Assembly: GCF_900638025.1 (NCBI RefSeq)
Contig: NZ_LR134481.1
Coordinates: 62,001 to 126,000 of the forward strand
Length of the DNA stretch: 64,000 bases
Origin: Haemophilus parainfluenzae
Lineage (GTDB): Bacteria > Pseudomonadota > Gammaproteobacteria > Enterobacterales > Pasteurellaceae
Direction of reading: 5' to 3'
Shown: in pieces, positions 11,160 through 21,237 of the stretch
How the letters are laid out: every line of letters begins with the position of its first letter
Position numbering within the stretch: the first letter of the stretch is position 1
Translations under genes and position numbers: made by a program
The notes under the pieces: generated by a model
Seen by the model: only the letters and a program-made list of their open reading frames with translations
What the model was told of the DNA's origin: nothing
Database searches by the model: none

Positions 11160-11213
11160 AACGTCCCCAAATACGATCTCTATTTACAATCTTGAAATTC
11201 TTTTAAAAAATTA

Positions 11214-11240
11214 ACCGCACTTTTCTCTTCAAAGTGCGGT
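11214..11240 (-). terminator. Uptake-signal hairpin terminator after adk
   Basis: ACCGCACTTT and AAAGTGCGGT form a 10-bp stem; read on the minus strand it is followed by a T-rich stretch. It lies just after the adk stop. Confidence 0.7.
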
Positions 11241-11256
11241 CAGTTTCCTGCCTATT

Positions 11257-11940
<684 letters not shown>

Positions 11941-11999
11941 TTAAAGCCTTGTTTGGTCAAATGATTTTGCTGTTAATTTTGACCGCACTTTATTTTATT

Positions 12000-13274
12000 T
12001 TAAGCTTTTTTATTTTCTTTTTCATTCCACGGAGCAACCCAGAATAAACAAATCATTCCTGGGATAGCGAGGAATAAACAAATCCAGAAAAAATGATAGT
12101 AGCCCACTGCTTTAACCAAGTAGCCCGATAACATACCAAGTCCTTTACTGGGTAAAGCAGAAAGGCTGGTAAATAAAGCTAACTGAGTGGCGGTATAAAG
12201 CGGATTCGTTTCGCGAGCCATAAAGGCGACAAAGGCGGCAGTACCGAGACCGACACCGATATATTCACCCGCAATCACGAAACCTAATTTCCAAAGTTCT
12301 GCAACGCCGATATGGTCAAAATGCCCAAATGCAGCCAACCAAATAAATCCACCAATAGTAATCAATTGGATAAAACCAAATACCCATAATGCGCGGTTAA
12401 TGCCTAGGCGTAACATAATTACGCCACCGACGAGACCGGCAGAGATACTTGCCCAAAGAGAGGTACTTTTTACCACCAACGCAATATGCTCTTTTTCAAA
12501 GCCTATGTCATAGACAAATTTCGTTTGTAACGTAGTGGCAAATGAATCACCAAATTTATACAAGAACAAAAAGAGTAAAAAACCGATGGCTTGGGCGACG
12601 CCTTTACGTTGGAAGAACTCTTTCAAGGGTATCCAAAACACCCTATAGAAAGGTTGATCACGATCAACCTGTGCAATGTTTGGTTCTTTCGCTAAAAAGA
12701 GCGTCATAAATATGCCCGCCAGCATACAAAGTGCGGTCAATAAAAAGACAGTTTCCCATGGATAAATTGTCGCTAAATAAAGCGATAGCCCCCCAGGAAT
12801 TAAGCCTGCAACACGATAAGCATTAATGTGGATGGTGTTTCCCAATCCTAATTCATTATCGGTCAAAATTTCACGACGGTAAGCATCGAGCACAATATCT
12901 TGTGTCGCAGAGAAAAAGGCAATAAATGTGGCAATTTTAGCCACTGTACTTAACTCTGCCACGGGATCAAACTGACTAATCGCATAAAGCGAAATCAGCA
13001 AAATCACTTGAGAAATCAATAACCAACTACGACGACGCCCTAAAAAATGTGGGAAATAGCGATCTAATAACGGTGCCCATAAAAACTTCAAACCATATGG
13101 CACCATCACCCCAGTCAAGGCACCGATTAATTCAACAGAAAGCCCTTTATCTGTCAGCCACACTGGCAACATTTGCAATAACACGAAAAGTGGTAAACCC
13201 GAACTAAATCCAGTGAAGACACAGATCAGCATTTTTCGGGTAAATATTTGACTGGAAAGGGATTGTTCTGACAT
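12000..13274 (-). CDS. ampG: AmpG-like MFS permease (muropeptide importer)
   Basis: The 424-residue protein has about 12 hydrophobic segments. The N-terminus GFSSGLPLFVLLQMLPVWL, the loop LKFLWAPLLDRY and the segment ATQDIVLDAYRRE are typical of AmpG, which imports GlcNAc-anhydroMurNAc peptides for cell-wall recycling. A single uptake signal lies between it and adk. The gene order adk-ampG-galE is the one I recall from H. influenzae. The substrate is inferred from family. Confidence 0.88.
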   Translation of the reverse strand: MSEQSLSSQIFTRKMLICVFTGFSSGLPLFVLLQMLPVWLTDKGLSVELIGALTGVMVPYGLKFLWAPLLDRYFPHFLGRRRSWLLISQVILLISLYAISQFDPVAELSTVAKIATFIAFFSATQDIVLDAYRREILTDNELGLGNTIHINAYRVAGLIPGGLSLYLATIYPWETVFLLTALCMLAGIFMTLFLAKEPNIAQVDRDQPFYRVFWIPLKEFFQRKGVAQAIGFLLFLFLYKFGDSFATTLQTKFVYDIGFEKEHIALVVKSTSLWASISAGLVGGVIMLRLGINRALWVFGFIQLITIGGFIWLAAFGHFDHIGVAELWKLGFVIAGEYIGVGLGTAAFVAFMARETNPLYTATQLALFTSLSALPSKGLGMLSGYLVKAVGYYHFFWICLFLAIPGMICLFWVAPWNEKENKKA

Positions 13275-13354
13275 AAAGTGTGGTTATTTTTGAGCGTATT
13301 TTATCTGATTAAAATAGTAAGGGCGGAATGATACTCCGCCCAACAAAAGTGAGA

Positions 13355-14371
13355 TTAATCTCTGTATCCTTTAGGATTATTTTTTTGCCAATTCCAGGTG
13401 TCTTTCATCATTTGCTCAAGACCACGTTCTGCTGTCCAATTTAACTCTTTCGCAGCAAGACTTGGATCGGAATAGCATGTTGCAATATCACCAGGACGAC
13501 GTGCCACAAGACGATACGGAATTTCGATATTGTTCGCTTGCTCAAACGCTTTCACCATATCAAGCACAGAATAACCGGTACCTGTACCTAAGTTATAAAT
13601 GTGTAAACCTGCGTCATTTTCATGGCGATTTAATGCTTTTAAGTGACCAATCGCTAAATCCACCACGTGGATATAATCACGTACACCTGTGCCGTCATGA
13701 GTATCATAATCGCTACCAAACACCGAAAGTTGCGGTAATTTACCGATCGCAACTTGGCTGATGTAAGGCAATAGATTATTTGGAATGCCATTTGGATCTT
13801 CACCAATCAAGCCGCTTGCGTGAGCGCCTACTGGATTGAAATAACGTAAAATCGTCATACTAAATTGTGGTTCAGCTTTCGCAACATCAGTCAGAATTTG
13901 CTCCACCATGTATTTAGATGTACCGTAAGGGTTGGTTGTACCGCCTACTTTGCAGTCTTCTGTAATTGGAATAATTTCCGGATCACCATAAACTGTTGCG
14001 GATGAACTAAATACAAAATTCCACACGCCTGCTTTTTTCATTTCTTGAATCAAAACAATCGTGCCTGATACGTTATTCATATAGTATTCAGCTGGTTTTT
14101 GGACACTTTCACCCACAGCTTTTAAACCCGCAAAATGGATGACCGATTGAATGCTATTCTCAGCAAAGATTTTTTGTAATAAAGCACGATCTAAAATATC
14201 GCCTTCATAAAATTTCACGTCTTTACCGGTAATTTCTTTGACTCGTTCTAAAGATTTTGGGGAGGAATTGCATAAATTATCCAATACCACCACTTCTTTA
14301 TTTGCATTTAATAATTCCACTACGGTGTGTGAACCGATATAGCCGGCTCCACCTGTTACTAAAATCGCCAT
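13355..14371 (-). CDS. galE: UDP-glucose 4-epimerase
   Basis: The 338-residue short-chain dehydrogenase family enzyme supplies UDP-galactose for lipooligosaccharide and runs the Leloir pathway. The NAD site GGAGYIGSH and the catalytic SSSATVYG ... YGTSK motifs are visible. I chose the ATG at 14371 because it is preceded by AAGGAGCAACCC and gives the usual MAILVTGG start; a frame six codons longer has no advantage. Confidence 0.96.
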   Translation of the reverse strand: MAILVTGGAGYIGSHTVVELLNANKEVVVLDNLCNSSPKSLERVKEITGKDVKFYEGDILDRALLQKIFAENSIQSVIHFAGLKAVGESVQKPAEYYMNNVSGTIVLIQEMKKAGVWNFVFSSSATVYGDPEIIPITEDCKVGGTTNPYGTSKYMVEQILTDVAKAEPQFSMTILRYFNPVGAHASGLIGEDPNGIPNNLLPYISQVAIGKLPQLSVFGSDYDTHDGTGVRDYIHVVDLAIGHLKALNRHENDAGLHIYNLGTGTGYSVLDMVKAFEQANNIEIPYRLVARRPGDIATCYSDPSLAAKELNWTAERGLEQMMKDTWNWQKNNPKGYRD

Positions 14372-14804
14372 GGGTTGCTCCTTAATCATTTTGTTCGCAG
14401 ATTATAACATTGATTTCTGCGATAGATAAATTTATCCCCTTTCTTGACCGCACTTTTTTACTTATATAGCACCATAATCAAGAGACAAAGTTAAGCTAGG
14501 CATCTTCTAACAAAAATCGGCCAGGAACAAAGATTAGATAACATTCTTTTTAAACTTAAAAAATAGCGTCTTTTGGGATGTTATACAGTGAGTCCAGAAT
14601 ATCTGTATTATGATGTAATCTAACCGCTGAGGAGGTGTTCAGGTAAATTGAGATACCCCTAGTTCAAAATAAGATCTTCGTGATGTTAGAAATAGAAATT
14701 GACAATTTATTGTTTGAACACGCTGATTTTATTTAGTTATAAAAAATCTGCACCTTAATCAGTTGGTAATTTGGTCCAACTTTTGAGGTACAGATCAAGG
14801 TTAT
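14372..14804. other. Gene-free stretch upstream of galE with decayed sequence
   Basis: No reading frame of note is seen in about 430 bases. The part nearest galE holds one uptake signal and presumably the galE promoter. An inverted repeat lies at 14747-14794. The rest looks like decayed sequence left beside the inserted fghA cassette. Confidence 0.5.
14747..14794. repeat. Imperfect inverted repeat resembling fused insertion-sequence ends
   Basis: TCTGCACCT ... GTTGG on the left pairs with CCAAC ... AGGTACAGA on the right. GTCCAACTTTTGAGGT followed by CAGATC resembles the terminal inverted repeats of some IS3-family elements from memory. No transposase is present. It could equally be a chance hairpin. 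Confidence 0.3.
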
Positions 14805-14878
14805 ATGCCTTTTAAACTTATTAAAATGAAAAATTAACATTCATTCCAATGTTTGAATGATTCACGAATCACTTCTTT
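14805..14878 (-). pseudogene. Decayed second copy of the 3' end of ppa
   Basis: Bases 14826-14878 match 17491-17543 at 50 of 53 positions, and similarity continues through the right half of the ppa terminator (ATGCCTTTTA). Read on the minus strand it encodes EVIRESFKHWNEC then stop, close to the true ppa C-terminus EVIRESIKRWNER. It abuts the fghA stop codon and so marks one edge of the fghA-adhC-nmlR block. Confidence 0.85.
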
Positions 14879-14881
14879 GGC

Positions 14882-15709
14882 CTACTTCAAAAATGCCGCA
14901 TGATACGCAATATGCTCACCAATAAAACTGGCGATGAAGTAATAGCTATGATCGTAGCCTTTATGGAAGCGCACATCGACCGGTTGATTTGCCGCACGAC
15001 AGGTTTCGATAAAATCTTCGGTGCGTAATTGTGTTAGCAAGAACTCATCTTCTAAGCCCTGATCAATGCGCATACCTTGCACTTTATAACCTTGTTGAAT
15101 GAGCGAGCTGGCATCATATTGCTGCCATTTTTCACGATCTTCGCCTAAATAAGCAGTAAAGGCTTTTTCTCCCCAAGGCACGAGGCTTGGCGATAAAATA
15201 GGCGAAAAGGCAGAAACACTTTGATAACGTTCGTGGTTTCGTAGTGCCAATACCAATGCGCCGTGTCCGCCCATTGAATGTCCCATAATAGAACGTTTGC
15301 CGTTGGTAGAGAAATTTGCTTCAATTAAAGTAGGCAATTCATTCAAGATATAATCATACATCTGATAATTCGTCGCCCAAGGCTGCTCGGTCGCATTAAG
15401 ATAAAAGCCCGCACCTTGCCCTAAATCGTAAGCCGCATCGTTCGGCACTTGCTCTCCACGAGGGCTAGTATCAGGGGCAACCACAATCACTTGATGTTCT
15501 GCTGCATAACGCTGAAAGCCTGATTTGGTAATGAAATTTTGTTCAGTACAAGTTAAGCCAGAAAGCCAATAAATCACACCAAGCGGTCGATTTTCCGGAT
15601 TATTTGGCAAATAGATGGCAAATTTCATTTCGCATTGAAGCGTTTGGGCATCATGTGCCCAAACTTGTTGCAAACCGCCAAAAATTTGATGTTGTTCAAT
15701 CAGTTTCAT
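14882..15709 (-). CDS. fghA: S-formylglutathione hydrolase
   Basis: The 275-residue esterase-D type alpha/beta hydrolase hydrolyses S-formylglutathione to formate and glutathione. The nucleophile elbow GHSMGGHG, the oxyanion region YWLSGLTCTEQNFI and the catalytic histidine in HKGYDHSYYFI match the family. It follows adhC by 8 bases and completes the formaldehyde route. In H. influenzae the equivalent gene has been called estD. The stop lies next to the ppa remnant. Confidence 0.95.
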   Translation of the reverse strand: MKLIEQHQIFGGLQQVWAHDAQTLQCEMKFAIYLPNNPENRPLGVIYWLSGLTCTEQNFITKSGFQRYAAEHQVIVVAPDTSPRGEQVPNDAAYDLGQGAGFYLNATEQPWATNYQMYDYILNELPTLIEANFSTNGKRSIMGHSMGGHGALVLALRNHERYQSVSAFSPILSPSLVPWGEKAFTAYLGEDREKWQQYDASSLIQQGYKVQGMRIDQGLEDEFLLTQLRTEDFIETCRAANQPVDVRFHKGYDHSYYFIASFIGEHIAYHAAFLK

Positions 15710-15717
15710 AGCGTACC

Positions 15718-16854
15718 TTAGTAATGAATAACAGTGCGGATCGATTTACCTTCGTGCATTAACTCAAAGGCTTCATTGATTTGATCGAGTGTCATTGTGT
15801 GGGTCACAAACGGTTCTAACTGGATGTCGCCTTTCATTGAATCTTCTACCATTTTCGGCAGTTCAGAACGACCTTTCACGCCACCAAACGCTGAACCTTT
15901 CCAAACACGGCCTGTGACCAACTGGAACGGGCGCGTTGAAATTTCTTGTCCTGCACCTGCTACGCCGATGATAATGGATTGTCCCCAACCACGGTGTGCA
16001 CTTTCTAATGCTTGACGCATTACGTTTACGTTGCCGATACATTCAAAGGTATGGTCAATGCCCCATTTGTTGATGTCTAACAACACATCTTTAATCGGTT
16101 TATCGTAATCATTCGGATTTAAACAATCCGTTGCACCAAACTGTTTTGCCAACTCAAATTTTGCAGGATTGGTATCAATAGCAATAATACGACCCGCTTT
16201 AGCTTGACGAGCACCTTGTACCACCGCTAAACCAATCGCTCCCAAGCCAAACACCGCAACAGAGTCGCCTTCTTGCACTTTTGCTGTGTTATGCACCGCA
16301 CCAATACCTGTGGTAACGCCGCAACCAAGTAAACATACTTGTTCATGATTTGCTTCTGGGTTAATTTTCGCCAGTGACACTTCTGCAACAACAGAATATT
16401 CACTAAAGGTCGAACAGCCCATATAATGATAAATTGGCTGACCTTGATAAGAAAAACGCGTCGTGCCGTCCGGCATTAAACCTTTACCTTGCGTATCACG
16501 CACTGAGACGCATAAGTTGGTTTTACCTGAACGACAAAATTCACATTCGCCACATTCTGCAGTGTAAAGTGGAATCACGTGATCACCTGGTTTTACGCTT
16601 AACACACCTTCGCCCACAGCAACAACCACACCGGCACCTTCGTGCCCAAGGACCACTGGGAATACGCCTTCAGGATCACTTCCTGATAACGTAAATGCAT
16701 CAGTATGACACACGCCAGTGTGAGTGTTGCGGATTAATACTTCGCCTTTGCGAGGCATTTCTACATCGATTTCTATAATTTGTAAAGGTTGATTTGGCGC
16801 AAATGCGACCGCCGCACGAGATTTGATCGTTGAGTTGATTTGTTTAATTTCCAT
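15718..16854 (-). CDS. adhC: S-(hydroxymethyl)glutathione dehydrogenase / GSNO reductase (class III ADH)
   Basis: The 378-residue zinc alcohol dehydrogenase oxidises hydroxymethylglutathione and reduces S-nitrosoglutathione. Catalytic zinc ligands lie in GVCHTDAF and GHEGAGVV; the structural zinc loop is [15 protein letters not shown]; the NAD site is [14 protein letters not shown] chose the ATG at 16854, behind GAGGAAAAACA, 18 codons inside the longest frame, because upstream residues overlap the promoter. It is transcribed from a MerR-type promoter shared with nmlR. Confidence 0.96.
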   Translation of the reverse strand: MEIKQINSTIKSRAAVAFAPNQPLQIIEIDVEMPRKGEVLIRNTHTGVCHTDAFTLSGSDPEGVFPVVLGHEGAGVVVAVGEGVLSVKPGDHVIPLYTAECGECEFCRSGKTNLCVSVRDTQGKGLMPDGTTRFSYQGQPIYHYMGCSTFSEYSVVAEVSLAKINPEANHEQVCLLGCGVTTGIGAVHNTAKVQEGDSVAVFGLGAIGLAVVQGARQAKAGRIIAIDTNPAKFELAKQFGATDCLNPNDYDKPIKDVLLDINKWGIDHTFECIGNVNVMRQALESAHRGWGQSIIIGVAGAGQEISTRPFQLVTGRVWKGSAFGGVKGRSELPKMVEDSMKGDIQLEPFVTHTMTLDQINEAFELMHEGKSIRTVIHY

Positions 16855-16908
16855 TGTTTTTCCTCTTAATTCATTGACAAAGTGGCCTTGCCTAAGCAAG
16901 ATAGCCAC

Positions 16909-16939
16909 AGTTTACACTTTAGAGTTCACTCTAAGGCAA
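16909..16939 (-). promoter_or_regulatory. NmlR-type operator and adhC promoter with 19-bp spacer
   Basis: On the minus strand TTGCCT (-35) and TAAACT (-10) are separated by 19 bases, the stretched spacing that MerR-family activators remodel. The spacer holds a dyad, CTTTAGAGT-TC-ACTCTAAGG, at 16917-16936 with one mismatch between arms. Confidence 0.75.
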
Positions 16940-16975
16940 GCGTTTTTTGCAACTTTTTATTTGGAAGGAAGGGAA

Positions 16976-17383
16976 ATGACTTACACCACCGCTAAAGCTG
17001 CCGAAAAAATCGGTATCTCCGCCCACACTTTACGTTTTTATGACAAAGAAGGCTTATTGCCTAACGTTGGGCGCGATGAACACGGCAATCGCCGTTTTAC
17101 TGATAACGACTTGCAATGGTTGAGTTTATTACAATGCTTGAAAAATACAGGAATGAGCTTAAAAGACATCAAACGCTTCGCTGAATGTACCACCATTGGC
17201 GACGATACCATTGACGAACGCCTAGCACTATTTGAAAGCCAAACGGAAAATGTGAAGTGTCAAATTGCTGAATTAAAACGCTATTTAAACTTGCTAGAAT
17301 ACAAGTTAGCATTTTATCAAAAAGCCAAAGCATTAGGCTCGGTGGAAGCCGTGAATTTGCCGCAGATTCCTGAAACGACTTAA
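16976..17383 (+). CDS. nmlR: MerR-family regulator NmlR/AdhR
   Basis: The 135-residue protein has a MerR winged-helix (TTAKAAEKIGISAHTLRFYDKEGLLP) followed by a coiled-coil dimer helix. One cysteine in LLQCLKN, one in FAECTT and one in VKCQI are available for thiol sensing. It is divergent from adhC-fghA. In H. influenzae, NmlR is known to control adhC-estD and to respond to reactive aldehydes. I chose the ATG at 16976 behind GGAAGGAAGGGA; the longer frame runs backwards through the operator. Confidence 0.9.
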   Translation: MTYTTAKAAEKIGISAHTLRFYDKEGLLPNVGRDEHGNRRFTDNDLQWLSLLQCLKNTGMSLKDIKRFAECTTIGDDTIDERLALFESQTENVKCQIAELKRYLNLLEYKLAFYQKAKALGSVEAVNLPQIPETT

Positions 17384-17454
17384 GTTAGATATTGAGTTTA
17401 ACTTTTTGGGCTGGGCAAAATTGACCGCACTTTCTTATATTTCTAGATAAATAA

Positions 17455-17483
17455 AAAAGGCATCAATCTGATGCCTTTTAATT
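17455..17483. terminator. Bidirectional terminator between nmlR and ppa
   Basis: AAAAGGCATCA and TGATGCCTTTT make an 11-bp stem with a 3-base loop and A/T runs on both sides. Its right half is also found in the duplicated copy at 14805. Confidence 0.8.
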
Positions 17484-17498
17484 CATTAACATGAAAAA

Positions 17499-18029
17499 TT
17501 AACGTTCATTCCAACGTTTGATTGATTCACGAATCACTTCTTTCGCTTCTTCTACATCACCCCAGTGAGTCACTTTCGTTGAACCTGGTTTTTTCAATGC
17601 TTTATAGTTGTTGAAGTGGAATTCAATTTGTTTGATTAATTGTGCAGGTACATCTGCAAGGCTGTTATATGCATTGCCGGTATCGCGGTCATCTGCTGGC
17701 ACACAAACGATTTTATCGTCCACTTCGCCATCATCAACGAATTTCATTACACCGATTACTTTTGCTTCAAGGAATACACCTGTCGCAAGTGGTTGGCGAG
17801 TTAATAATAAAACATCTAACTCATCGCCATCTTCGTCTAAAGTTTGTGGAATGAAACCATAGTTAGTTGGTTTTGCGAAGATCGCTGGCTCAACACGGTC
17901 TAATTGGAATGCCGCAACTTTACGGTTCCATTCGATTTTGTGGCAGCTACCTTCTGGAATTTCATTTACCACATTGATAATGCCGGCATCTACATCGCCT
18001 GGCGTTAAAATTTGATTAAAATCAGCCAT
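17499..18029 (-). CDS. ppa: Inorganic pyrophosphatase
   Basis: The 176-residue family I enzyme hydrolyses pyrophosphate to phosphate. The signature DEDGDELDVLLL and the metal-site VPADDRDTGN are present; length matches E. coli Ppa. A diverged copy of its last codons lies at 14826, on the far side of the fghA-adhC-nmlR block. It is divergent from the purine permease. Confidence 0.97.
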   Translation of the reverse strand: MADFNQILTPGDVDAGIINVVNEIPEGSCHKIEWNRKVAAFQLDRVEPAIFAKPTNYGFIPQTLDEDGDELDVLLLTRQPLATGVFLEAKVIGVMKFVDDGEVDDKIVCVPADDRDTGNAYNSLADVPAQLIKQIEFHFNNYKALKKPGSTKVTHWGDVEEAKEVIRESIKRWNER

Positions 18030-18156
18030 TATTTTTCCTTTTTTTGATTACGTTAAAAACTTTCAGAGTATAGCAGTTTTTAGTCGATAAAAAAATATGC
18101 GAAAAACATCCTCAAAACTGACCGCACTTTCCCGCCAGCCTAGCAAAAAAACGATT

Positions 18157-18172
18157 GCGCAAACGTTTACTT
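18157..18172. promoter_or_regulatory. PurR-like operator upstream of the NCS2 permease
   Basis: GCGCAAACGTTTACTT matches the PurR consensus ACGCAAACGTTTGCGT at 12 of 16 positions, including the central CGCAAACGTTT core. It lies about 60 bases before the permease start and just upstream of a TATAAA-like -10. Confidence 0.7.
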
Positions 18173-18232
18173 TTGAGTGATTTACTATAAAATAGCACGT
18201 CTTTTTTTTTGATTATTAACCTAGGGGACTTT

Positions 18233-19549
18233 ATGTCAAGTTTAGAAAAAACCTTTGAACTCAACAAACGCGGTTCAACGGTTCGTCAAGAAATCATTGC
18301 GGGTTTAACCACCTTCTTAGCCATGGTATATTCCGTAATTGTTGTGCCTAAAATGCTTGGTGATGCAGGCTTTCCCGCTGAATCCGTGTTTATCGCAACC
18401 TGTTTAGTGGCGGGTCTTGGTTCGATTTTAATTGGCTTTTGGGCAAATGCGCCAATGGCGATCGGCTGTGCTATTTCATTAACCGCTTTCACCGCGTTTA
18501 GCTTAGTGATTGGTCAACATGTTTCTATTCCTGTGGCATTAGGTGCCGTATTCCTCATGGGTTTGGTGTTCACCTTAATTTCGGCAACAGGTATTCGTTC
18601 ATGGATTTTACGTAACCTGCCATCAAGTATCGCGCACGGTGCAGGGATCGGGATCGGCTTATTCTTACTTTTAATCGCCGCAAACGGCGTAGGCTTAGTG
18701 GTCGGCAACCAAGCGGGTTTACCGGTTAAGTTAGGTGATTTCACCTCGTTCCCTGTGATGATGTCCTTAATCGGCCTTGCATTCATTATCGGCTTAGAAA
18801 AAATGAAAGTGAAAGGCGGGATTTTATGGGTCATCATCGCCATTACTATCGTAGGTTTAATCTTCGATTCAAACGTAACATTCAATGGACAGATCTTCAA
18901 AATGCCAACCTTTGGTGAAAACTCACTTTTCTTACAATTAGATTTGCAAGGTGCATTACAACCAGCCATTTTACCCATTGTCTTTGCGTTAGTGATGACC
19001 GCCGTATTTGATGCAACAGGTACGATTCGTGCCGTTGCAGGTCAAGCTGATTTATTAGATAAAGACGGACAAATCATCAACGGTGGTAAAGCCTTAACCT
19101 CTGACTCTGTAAGTAGCTTATTCTCAGGTTTATTTGGTACTGCTCCAGCAGCCGTTTATATCGAATCTGCAGCAGGTACAGCCGCAGGCGGTAAAACGGG
19201 TATCACCGCTATCGTAGTCGGCGTATTATTCTTATTAATGTTATTCTTCCAACCACTTGCATTCTTAGTGCCTGGTTATGCAACTGCACCGGCGTTAATG
19301 TATGTGGGCTTATTAATGCTAAGCAATGTGAGCAAATTAGACTTCGATGATTTCGTGGGCGCAATGAGCGGCTTAGTTTGCGCGGTATTCATCGTGCTCA
19401 CCGCAAATATCGTAACCGGTATCATGCTTGGCTTTGCAGCGTTAGTGATTGGTCGTATCGTGAGTGGCGATGTGAAAAAACTCAACATCGGTACAATTAT
19501 CATCGCCATTGTACTTGTCGCCTTCTATGCTGGCGGCTGGGCGATTTAA
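18233..19549 (+). CDS. NCS2-family (AzgA-like) purine permease
   Basis: The 438-residue protein has about 12 hydrophobic segments and the AzgA-type motifs [44 protein letters not shown] and [13 protein letters not shown]. Relatives carry adenine or guanine/hypoxanthine by proton symport. The start at 18233 has AGGGGACTTT before it. The PurR-like box upstream supports a purine substrate. The specific base cannot be told from sequence alone. Confidence 0.9.
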   Translation: MSSLEKTFELNKRGSTVRQEIIAGLTTFLAMVYSVIVVPKMLGDAGFPAESVFIATCLVAGLGSILIGFWANAPMAIGCAISLTAFTAFSLVIGQHVSIPVALGAVFLMGLVFTLISATGIRSWILRNLPSSIAHGAGIGIGLFLLLIAANGVGLVVGNQAGLPVKLGDFTSFPVMMSLIGLAFIIGLEKMKVKGGILWVIIAITIVGLIFDSNVTFNGQIFKMPTFGENSLFLQLDLQGALQPAILPIVFALVMTAVFDATGTIRAVAGQADLLDKDGQIINGGKALTSDSVSSLFSGLFGTAPAAVYIESAAGTAAGGKTGITAIVVGVLFLLMLFFQPLAFLVPGYATAPALMYVGLLMLSNVSKLDFDDFVGAMSGLVCAVFIVLTANIVTGIMLGFAALVIGRIVSGDVKKLNIGTIIIAIVLVAFYAGGWAI

Positions 19550-19566
19550 TTAAATACAATCTTGAT

Positions 19567-19595
19567 AAGGCGAACGAATGGTTCGCCTTTTTATT
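19567..19595 (+). terminator. Terminator after the purine permease
   Basis: AAGGCGAAC and GTTCGCCTT pair around a 5-base loop, followed by TTTTATTTTT. Confidence 0.8.
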
Positions 19596-19727
19596 TTTAA
19601 CCTAAAAAACAATCGAAAAACCAACCGCACTTTTACTTTACAAATCCCTAAATCCGCCTAAAATACAGGCCTTTGATACGGCTTGCCAAAAGCAAGCTAC
19701 TGACCTGAAATCAGACAAGAGAATATT

Positions 19728-21107
19728 ATGACAACCCCATTTAAACCTGAATTACTCTCCCCTGCGGGCTCCCTTAAAAACATGCGCTACGCCTTTGCTT
19801 ATGGCGCAGATGCCGTTTATGCAGGCCAACCTCGTTACAGCTTACGTGTACGTAACAATGAATTTAATCATGCCAATTTAAAAATCGGGATCGATGAAGC
19901 CCATGCACTTGGCAAAAAATTCTATGTGGTCGTAAACATTGCACCGCACAACTCCAAACTCAAAACCTTTATTAAAGATTTACAACCTGTGATCGACATG
20001 GGCCCTGATGCCTTAATTATGTCTGACCCAGGCTTAATTATGTTGGTGCGTGAAAACTTCCCGGATATTGATATTCACCTTTCTGTACAAGCGAATGCAG
20101 TAAACTGGGCAACGGTAAAATTCTGGAAACAAATGGGGTTAACTCGTGTGATTTTATCGCGTGAATTATCCATTGAAGAGATCGCTGAAATTCGCCAACA
20201 TGTGCCAGATATCGAACTCGAAATTTTCGTACATGGTGCGTTATGTATGGCATATTCTGGCCGTTGCTTGCTTTCTGGCTATATCAACAAACGCGACCCA
20301 AACCAAGGTACTTGCACGAATGCTTGCCGTTGGGAATACAAAATGGAAGAAGGCACGACGGATGAAGTAGGCAACATCGTACCGAAAATCGATCCCGCTC
20401 AACAAATCGAAGTTAAAAATGTCGCGCCAACCTTAGGTGAAGGTGCAGTAACGGATAAAGTCTTCCTTTATACCGAATCACAAAAGCCAGATGAGCAAAT
20501 GACGGCGTTTGAAGATGAGCACGGCACCTACTTTATGAACTCAAAAGATCTTCGTGCCGTACAACACGTGGAAAAATTGACCGCACTTGGTGTGCATTCT
20601 TTAAAAATTGAAGGTCGAACTAAATCATTCTATTACTGTGCAAGAACCGCACAGGTTTACCGCAAAGCCATTGACGATGCAGCAGCGGGAAAACCATTTG
20701 ATGAAAGCCTAATGGATACGTTGGAATCCCTTGCGCATCGTGGTTATACCGAAGGTTTCTTACGTCGCCATACGCACGATGAATACCAAAATTACGAATA
20801 CGGCTACTCTATTTCTGAACGCCAACAATTTGTCGGTGAATTTACCGGTAAACGTAATGAACAAGGTATGGCTGAAGTAGCAGTGAAAAACAAATTCTTG
20901 CTTGGTGATGAAGTGGAAATGATGACGCCACAGGGCAACATCATCTTTAAGATTGAAAAAATGCTCAATCGCAAAAACGAAAATGTGGAAGCTGCACTTG
21001 GCGATGGTCACTTTGTCTTTTTAGATGTGCCACAAGACGTCCAACTTGATTATGCATTGTTGATGCGTAACTTGGTCAACACCAACACGCGCAATCCACA
21101 TTATTGA
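19728..21107 (+). CDS. trhP: tRNA 5-hydroxyuridine synthesis protein TrhP (YegQ, peptidase U32 family)
   Basis: The 459-residue protein matches the U32 family member YegQ, now known as TrhP, which with prephenate makes 5-hydroxyuridine at tRNA position 34. The start ELLSPAGSLKNMRYAFAYGADAVYAG and the cysteine cluster CMAYSGRCLLSGY ... CTNACRWEY are diagnostic. It is a single gene with a hairpin leader (GCTTGC/GCAAGC at about 19681-19697). Its 3' side borders the candidate small RNA and the foreign CRISPR locus. Confidence 0.93.
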   Translation: MTTPFKPELLSPAGSLKNMRYAFAYGADAVYAGQPRYSLRVRNNEFNHANLKIGIDEAHALGKKFYVVVNIAPHNSKLKTFIKDLQPVIDMGPDALIMSDPGLIMLVRENFPDIDIHLSVQANAVNWATVKFWKQMGLTRVILSRELSIEEIAEIRQHVPDIELEIFVHGALCMAYSGRCLLSGYINKRDPNQGTCTNACRWEYKMEEGTTDEVGNIVPKIDPAQQIEVKNVAPTLGEGAVTDKVFLYTESQKPDEQMTAFEDEHGTYFMNSKDLRAVQHVEKLTALGVHSLKIEGRTKSFYYCARTAQVYRKAIDDAAAGKPFDESLMDTLESLAHRGYTEGFLRRHTHDEYQNYEYGYSISERQQFVGEFTGKRNEQGMAEVAVKNKFLLGDEVEMMTPQGNIIFKIEKMLNRKNENVEAALGDGHFVFLDVPQDVQLDYALLMRNLVNTNTRNPHY

Positions 21108-21122
21108 TTTGTTAAAAAATTG

Positions 21123-21237
21123 TTGCATTTGTTAATGAATGAACTATAATGTACCCCATACCTGATTTGTTAATTCACAACTCATAGTATGACTCCAAAT
21201 ATTTTGCCCTTTCACCTTTTTGAAAGGGCTTTTTTTA
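21123..21237 (+). ncRNA. Candidate small RNA (promoter to terminator unit) downstream of trhP
   Basis: A TTGCAT / TATAAT promoter pair with 16-bp spacing lies at 21123-21150, and a strong terminator (GCCCTTTCA / TGAAAGGGC plus a T-run) at 21206-21237. A transcript of about 80 bases would start near 21157. No convincing coding frame is seen except an 18-codon one that runs through the terminator. In E. coli the small RNA CyaR lies in the same place after yegQ, but I see no clear sequence match. It may instead simply be the trhP terminator. Confidence 0.45.
21206..21237 (+). terminator. Intrinsic terminator downstream of trhP
   Basis: A 9-bp GC-containing stem with a 6-base loop is followed by eight T residues. 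It ends the trhP transcript, the candidate small RNA, or both. Confidence 0.85.

Noticed and set aside
18286..18978. Minus-strand frames across the NCS2 permease
   Set aside because: Antisense shadows of a membrane protein; no start signals.
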